Part shown: piece by piece, positions 58,699 through 64,000 of the stretch
How the letters are laid out: each line of letters starts with the position of its first letter
How positions within the stretch are numbered: the stretch's first letter is position 1
NCBI RefSeq assembly: GCF_958298935.1
Contig: NC_084929.1
Location: 30,011,501 to 30,075,500 of the forward strand
Length of the DNA: 64,000 nt
From: Phragmites australis
Lineage: Eukaryota; Streptophyta; Magnoliopsida; Poales; Poaceae
Direction: 5' to 3'
Notes under the pieces: model-generated
Seen by the model: the letters and a program-made list of their open reading frames with translations, nothing else
What the model was told of the DNA's origin: nothing
The model's database searches: none
Made by a program: the position numbers and the translations under genes

Positions 58699-59349
58699 TG
58701 CCCATATAGCATCTGAAACCAACCTTGGTCCCTTGGGCCAAGTGGTCGTCGGAACCCACAAGACCCGCAATGTTCCCGGGCGTCGGCTGAGAAAGAAATG
58801 GGCAGCATTTTAGCCCGGGCGTAGTCACGGAGCTGTGGTCCTGGACCAGCCCAAGTTTATTTGACTTCAATGGCATGGTCTATGCTTGAGAATTTCACGG
58901 CAGGGAAGGCCCAGGGACTGGAGATCTGGTCGAACCCAAAGGCCGAAGTATCGTCTCTGTTTTCTCACAGAAACATCGAGCCCTTGAGATGAGACCGATC
59001 TGGTAACCTCCACTAGATAAGCTACTGAAAATACGGAGCATCATGGTCACGAATTTCGTTGGCCAAAAACCAGTTCGTCCTGGATTCACAGAGTTAAACC
59101 AGCACTAGCTAAGTATATTACAACAAAATTATAAATATTAAATACGATATTAATTATAAATTAAAGGTACGAAGACGTGGATACGCTATGCGAATATTGT
59201 CAAACAAATATGTCATGAGTTATATCATAAATTGATTTCAGATGAGATAAAAGAAGAGAGAAGATTATCCATTAACTTTTTTTCATAATTTTTTATTAAA
59301 ACGGATCTAATATCTGTAGCCGATAACGAAACATAAATGTTGGAGGATT
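58699..59349. other. No gene recognised
   Basis: Right flank of the MULE. A minus-strand frame at 59089-58895 has no domain. It does not continue the Sirevirus LTR found on the MULE's left side. Confidence 0.45.
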
Positions 59350-59356
59350 ATTCAAA

Positions 59357-59595
59357 TTTTAGGATTATTTGTTTCAGCCGGAGATTGTGAAAATCAGCTT
59401 GTAAATTGTAGATTATAAGAAGTTGGATTGTAAAAGTTGTATTATATAATCTGCATAAGCTGATGGAAGGTAGATTGTTAGATTATTACAATCTGAGAAC
59501 TGGATTATTTAAAGCTGAATCGTATCATCTGACGGTTTGTTTCAGTTTGCAGATTATGATTATAATCTACAAATTGAAATAAATATAGTCTTAGA
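59357..59595. mobile_element. Probable MITE with GATTAT-rich inverted ends
   Basis: The left end TAGGATTATTTGTTTCAGCC and the right end, reverse complement CTAAGACTATATTTATTTCA, are imperfect inverted repeats. Inside, words such as GTAGATTATAA and TTATAATCTAC recur in both orientations. The type is similar to Tourist/hAT MITEs with TTTGTTTCAG termini. Target duplication is unclear. Confidence 0.45.
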
Positions 59596-62140
59596 TGAGA
59601 GAAGAGTAAAAAGAGAAAATGATATGAGAATTAACTCATATTTTATATAATAGATATTAAGCCCCCGTTATGATAAGCAAGGACCGATCAAGTCAAGCCT
59701 GCGCGTGATCATCACGGCGGATGCACTGTACTAGGGGGCTCCTACGTGCAATGCAGCATAGCAGTCGAAATTATGGTGGACGACTCGCACCTACCAGCCT
59801 TTGAACTGTCATTCCAACTCTGCATAAAAGCTGAAGAATTCCGGTGTTGCATGTGTCGTAAGTACATAAATGCTCTGCACGTACATATCCACCAAACCTG
59901 ACACCAATCGCATAACACGGTGAATCGAGCTAACGGGGGTTTTATCCCCAGCTGCTCCTGCGATAGGTTTAGGACTAGGCTTAGATACGTTCACGTGTAC
60001 ACGGTAAATAAGGTATATGTATTCATATATTGAGGGCCTAGGCGCTCTAACCTATCTTTAGTACTATGAGTTAGCACACATACACGTGTATATGAGTAGA
60101 CGTGAGCGAGATGTGTGGGTCGTATGTTTATATCCTCGTAAGTACCCTTAAAAAATCAGATAACACGTTTTTATCTTTTGCGCGTGGACACATGCGAAAT
60201 AAGCTATAGCAGTGTTTTACTATACGCCAAGCGTATTCTTGCTACCCAAAGGGACCTTGACCTGCCAGTAGCACAGGTATACTCTCTCGATCAGTTCTTA
60301 GAAGATTTAACTAGATTCGTAGTTCGGTCTACGTACAGCCTCGTTTGCTGTGAGATTAGCTCACCGAGCTTGAAGTTTACTGTTAGGGTTTTAGCAGGAG
60401 CACACTAAATTTAAGAAGCTAAGCATAAGATTAATATGCTGAGACACGATATTTTTTAAGGGGATTTGACCGTCTTGCTTATGTACTCATGCCATGATTA
60501 TGAAAGCTCCTCCTCAAATAATATGTTTATCGTTATTATGGTTATTATGGTTATATGATGGTGCTTAATATTTATAGGCTTAGAAATATAATTTTGACTA
60601 CAACTCTATCTATAATACCATCTAATTACAACTCAAATTTATCTATAATCAACTCTTAGACCTCTCGCAATGCTCTAACATGATTGATTTTTTAGACATT
60701 AATTAGGTATCTACGTAAATAAAATGCTGATGTGACAAGCTATTTAAAGAGGAGAGAGATGTAGTTTATTTTTAATAGAAGAAACTAGCTCTTTGAGCAA
60801 TCCTAAATGATTATGAGATAATAAATTATTTTAAAAGATCTTAAAAAATAAGCAACATACATATATACATTAGAAACTTATTTCTTAACTCCATTTCTTG
60901 CTCTCTCCTCTAAAACATAAAAAAAACCAAACATTAGAAATAGCCTATACGTATATTGGACACGTATCCCAAACCTTACTGATCGATCCGGCTGCTCACT
61001 TGCTCATGGTAGTACAGTAACTATACAAACGGGAGATTGAGTTGGAGCATGAGCATGCATGTGTCTGCCCAAGTCGCGGCCCTCCTAATTGCAGCACACC
61101 AATAGGTGATGTATCGTCGTCACTCGGGAGTCGCATGCAGGGGTAAAGGATTGCCCACCCACCAAGAAACCATGCCTAAAGCGGCGGGCAGTAATGGCCG
61201 AGCACGCATACCGGTTACACCAGCAAATGTGCCCTGCTGGTAGGATGCCGCTGCCACGGCCTCGCCAGGACCCGTTGTTTCGTTTAGGAGCCAACAGTTC
61301 GTAGTAACTGGCGCTGGACCAGGCAGTACACAGCCTACATTGTTAAACTTAAAAGACCTTCGTGAGGATCTTAACTAGCCTAATATATATGAACACCTCT
61401 TTAGATACAGAATTCGGTGATACTAACCGAAGCTAAGTCATGGTAGGTTCGATCTGTGTGTGATGACCTTTGCCTATTTGTTGCAGCCATGATGCAGGCT
61501 CGATGTAGAAGGTTGATGGAGAGGTGTGGTGCAGAGGAAGGTTGGCGGCGTCGGGATGACATCGGCACTGGCAATGGCTAGCGGTTGGCATTGGCCTTCA
61601 ACCCACTGCAGCGCTTCCTTGATCTATGGGTTAGTCGGGATTACGTCCCCTGTCGCCTCACTCATCTTATAGCGCGCGTGGGTTGGGACTAAGCCTCGGC
61701 CGGTGTTGGTTAGCGCCTCCCGGTTATGACACCCCCTTAGGACTCGGCCATAGTTGGTTAGCCGAGATCACACCAATATTTTCCTACTTGATCAAAAGGC
61801 TAACAATATAAGCTCCACACTCAATAGAACATTACACCAAAATACAGTGTTACAGTAGTTGATAGGCACTACTGAATTTTAACATCTATAGTGTACTACT
61901 CTATCTCGATAGGATAATCACTTATAAGGAGATGTTTATACACTTATGGTCCTTTTGTGCAGTTTATTTTTTATTTGTCATTGCATACACATTGAAAAGG
62001 TAAAAACAAACTTTGTAGTTTCAGAATAAAAAAATATAGATCTTAATATGTCCCAGATATAGGCTTTCAATTAGTCTCATGTCAGCATTAACTTTGAGAC
62101 AAGCTCTTAGTGGGCAAATTAGTAAGACTGAACATGATAT
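59596..62140. other. No gene recognised
   Basis: AT-rich sequence with a GC-richer block at 61070-61760. The frames 60178-60408 (plus) and 61294-61085 (minus) show no domain. No LTR or terminal repeats were identified. Confidence 0.45.
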
Positions 62141-62149
62141 TTAATACTT

Positions 62150-64000
62150 ATAGGCTGAACATCAAGGCATAAACCTAATACTCATATTCTAAACATCAAT
62201 TATTTGATTTTGTATCCATCTTTCACAACGTTATGTGTTTGACAGCACTACTTGATATATTGTTATTTGAAACAAAATCACGCTCAAATAATAAGTTTTG
62301 GGATAAAATCTTAACCTAAAAGAAAATTTTCTTATTCTTAAACCACAACAACCTATTTTGGATCTTTTATTATCCGATAGCCTTATAACATGCCACAAGT
62401 TAACTTACATCATTAATGATGCCTTAAGAGATCGGTTAGAGTCATTCCACGATATGGCTCCTCTCGCAAGGGTGAAGATCTCACGTGATGTAGATTTCTT
62501 AATATCAACACGTGCTGACTTTAGTAGTTTTTTAGTCGTCCAGTTCTGAATCAATATTTGTCAAGTATTCTGGTTACCAGCGTTAATTATACATAATATT
62601 AATGGCAGTGATAACGTAAGAGGAACTTTTATCGTCCTCAATAATTGGAGTAAACTCTCTTAATATTTAACCTATCGTGATGAACCTTAACAAGAGAGGC
62701 ATCACCATGATAATCTTAATACCCAGAAGAGAAAAAAATCTTTAAATCTTAAACATTAATATTCCTATTGTTGATAGTCAGCAAGATATCGTATATATAA
62801 ATAGCTAAGAGGTAAACTTACTCATGCTGATCTAATGTGATCTTAAGGTTAAAACTTAAGATGTCTTTATGTGAGGCTCATATTATCTAGAATCAGCTGG
62901 AGAAAAAACTTTTGGGGATGAAGGATTGCTAATCTCGGACTTTCGGTATTGGAACATAAGCCCGGTTATTCTCAAATATAGTTTTTCTTGACTTAGAGCT
63001 CCCACTAGAATCAACATTTCTACAAACTCAGTGGTATGACTTAACAATAATAATATAACCTTTTAATTTGGATAGAAGCTTGCCAATCCCGAGCACATAA
63101 GTATCTTAAGCTCAAAGCTCAGTATTTTCCCAAAACATAAGATGTCAATCCCGCGCACATAAGTATCTTAAACTCGAAGCTCAGTATTTTCCCAAAACAT
63201 AAGATGTTCATGCTAATTTGCTATAATACCGACTAAATGTACGCACTGTTGTCTTTAATACTTCCGTAAGGTATGTATAAGTACGTCAGTTCACCAGAGG
63301 TTAAGACAATAATATCATTTTACTTAAAGAAAATACACTAAATAAATTTAGTCATGGGATATGTCTCATATAATGAAGTATTTCTTTTTTAACGAGACGT
63401 TCTATTCTACCCCTCAAAATATAGCATAAGTATCAATGCCACAATTTTGATTAACTCTCATAAATATTTGACTTTAAATGAAGTCAACAGAGTTAACAAT
63501 TTACTTAATGTTCCTCAAATAATTTATAAGAGTGTAACATAGAGAAACATAAGGAAATTACTTCTCATAATAGGTACATAAATTACAATATTAGGATGGA
63601 GTGTGAAAACATAATTTAGTACTGATGGAAAACTTCCAATAGCTTCAGCATTAGCCTCCTATCCATTCTCTAAGACATCGCTTAAAAACTTTGATGGTCT
63701 TAGATAATGTTGGCAACAGAAATGTAGTATTTTATCTTAGTATCTTGCCAATCTTTCTTTATGAATGCACATATTTATGGACACAATCACAGTTCACTTC
63801 TCATTCTATGTTGTTGATCCTCTTAGAAAAAAATGACGTAATGAAGTGAATTAGAAAGCCTCCAATAATTTTTCATGTCCTAGCTCATTAACCTTTGATC
63901 ACTTTTATGATCAGTGTACTGGCAAGAACCTTTTGAGGAGCTTCATAATGTTTTTCTATTATTGCCAGATAATCATAATTTAACCAGAGGATTGCTCCCC
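62150..64000 (-). pseudogene. Strongly decayed Copia Gag-Pol relic
   Basis: Going leftwards from 64000 on the minus strand, degraded Gag-like codons come first. Near 63430-63380 the pre-integrase segment reads YILRGRIERLVKKEILHYM, matching HISRGRMERLIKEEILQPL of the 7-13 kb Copia. Near 62790 the RT box reads YIYDILLTINN (normally YVDDILLASN) and near 62730 LGIKI. Near 62540-62450 RNase H reads DIKKSTSREIFTLARGAISW. Most of integrase and RT between these is deleted, and stops are frequent. The window edge cuts the element, so its 5' LTR would lie beyond 64000. Confidence 0.65.
63084..63207. repeat. 62-bp tandem repeat, two copies
   Basis: CAATCCCGAGCACATAAGTA starts at 63084 and CAATCCCGCGCACATAAGTA at 63146. 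Both units continue through AGCTCAGTATTTTCCCAAAA with only a few differences. It lies within the Copia relic. Confidence 0.85.

Noticed and set aside
1..64000. tRNA or rRNA genes
   Set aside because: No stretch with recognisable tRNA A/B boxes in a foldable context or rRNA-like sequence was noticed by eye; a dedicated scan was not possible.

Overview
This is a nuclear segment of a grass genome. The signs are GT-AG introns, a host gene with very GC-rich third positions next to AT-rich intergenic DNA, Sirevirus-type Copia remains, large CACTA and Mutator-like elements, and Stowaway/Tourist-type MITEs with TA and TAA target duplications. The species cannot be named from sequence alone. Nearly all of the window is nested transposable elements; I see one convincing intact host gene.

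Layout. 0-3 kb: a decayed Mutator-like (MULE) transposase on the minus strand, split by a Sirevirus Gag/LTR fragment. 4.6-6.1 kb: a hAT-like element with an 8-bp target duplication and a second hAT-like element inside it. 6.9-12.9 kb: a decayed Copia retrotransposon with 5' LTR, tRNA-Met primer site and gag-protease-integrase-RT-RNase H remains, but no 3' LTR. 14-17.1 kb: a Sirevirus LTR-like block, RT/RNase H remnant and polypurine tracts. 19.65-20.17 kb: a two-exon pseudogene fragment of a plastid polyamine-binding (PotD-like) protein. 22.6-23.7 kb: a hAT-like element with an internal 189-bp duplication, just upstream of the host gene.

The host gene (24.0-25.7 kb, two exons, 524 aa) encodes a nodulin-like major facilitator transporter. 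A Stowaway-type MITE follows it. Next come a hAT-like element split by a Sirevirus-type LTR (26.4-28.7 kb), a Tourist-type MITE (29.2 kb), a 1.4-kb non-autonomous CACTA carrying a piece of an AP2/ERF gene (29.6-31.0 kb), a long LTR-like block (31.9-35.5 kb) and another degraded Sirevirus LTR (37.8-38.8 kb).

40.0-50.6 kb is one 10.7-kb CACTA element with matching ends and an ATG target duplication. It holds broken TNP2-type and Transposase_24-type genes and is itself invaded by a Tourist MITE and a Gypsy-like LTR. 51.3-58.7 kb is the most interesting unit: a MULE with about 80-bp matching inverted ends, each followed by an array of GC-rich near-palindromes. On its minus strand it carries a mudrA-type transposase with only two visible lesions, and downstream a nine-exon plant mobile domain (PMD/MAIN-like) gene whose 738-codon frame can be read without interruption. 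The window ends in a badly decayed Copia relic on the minus strand (62.1-64 kb).
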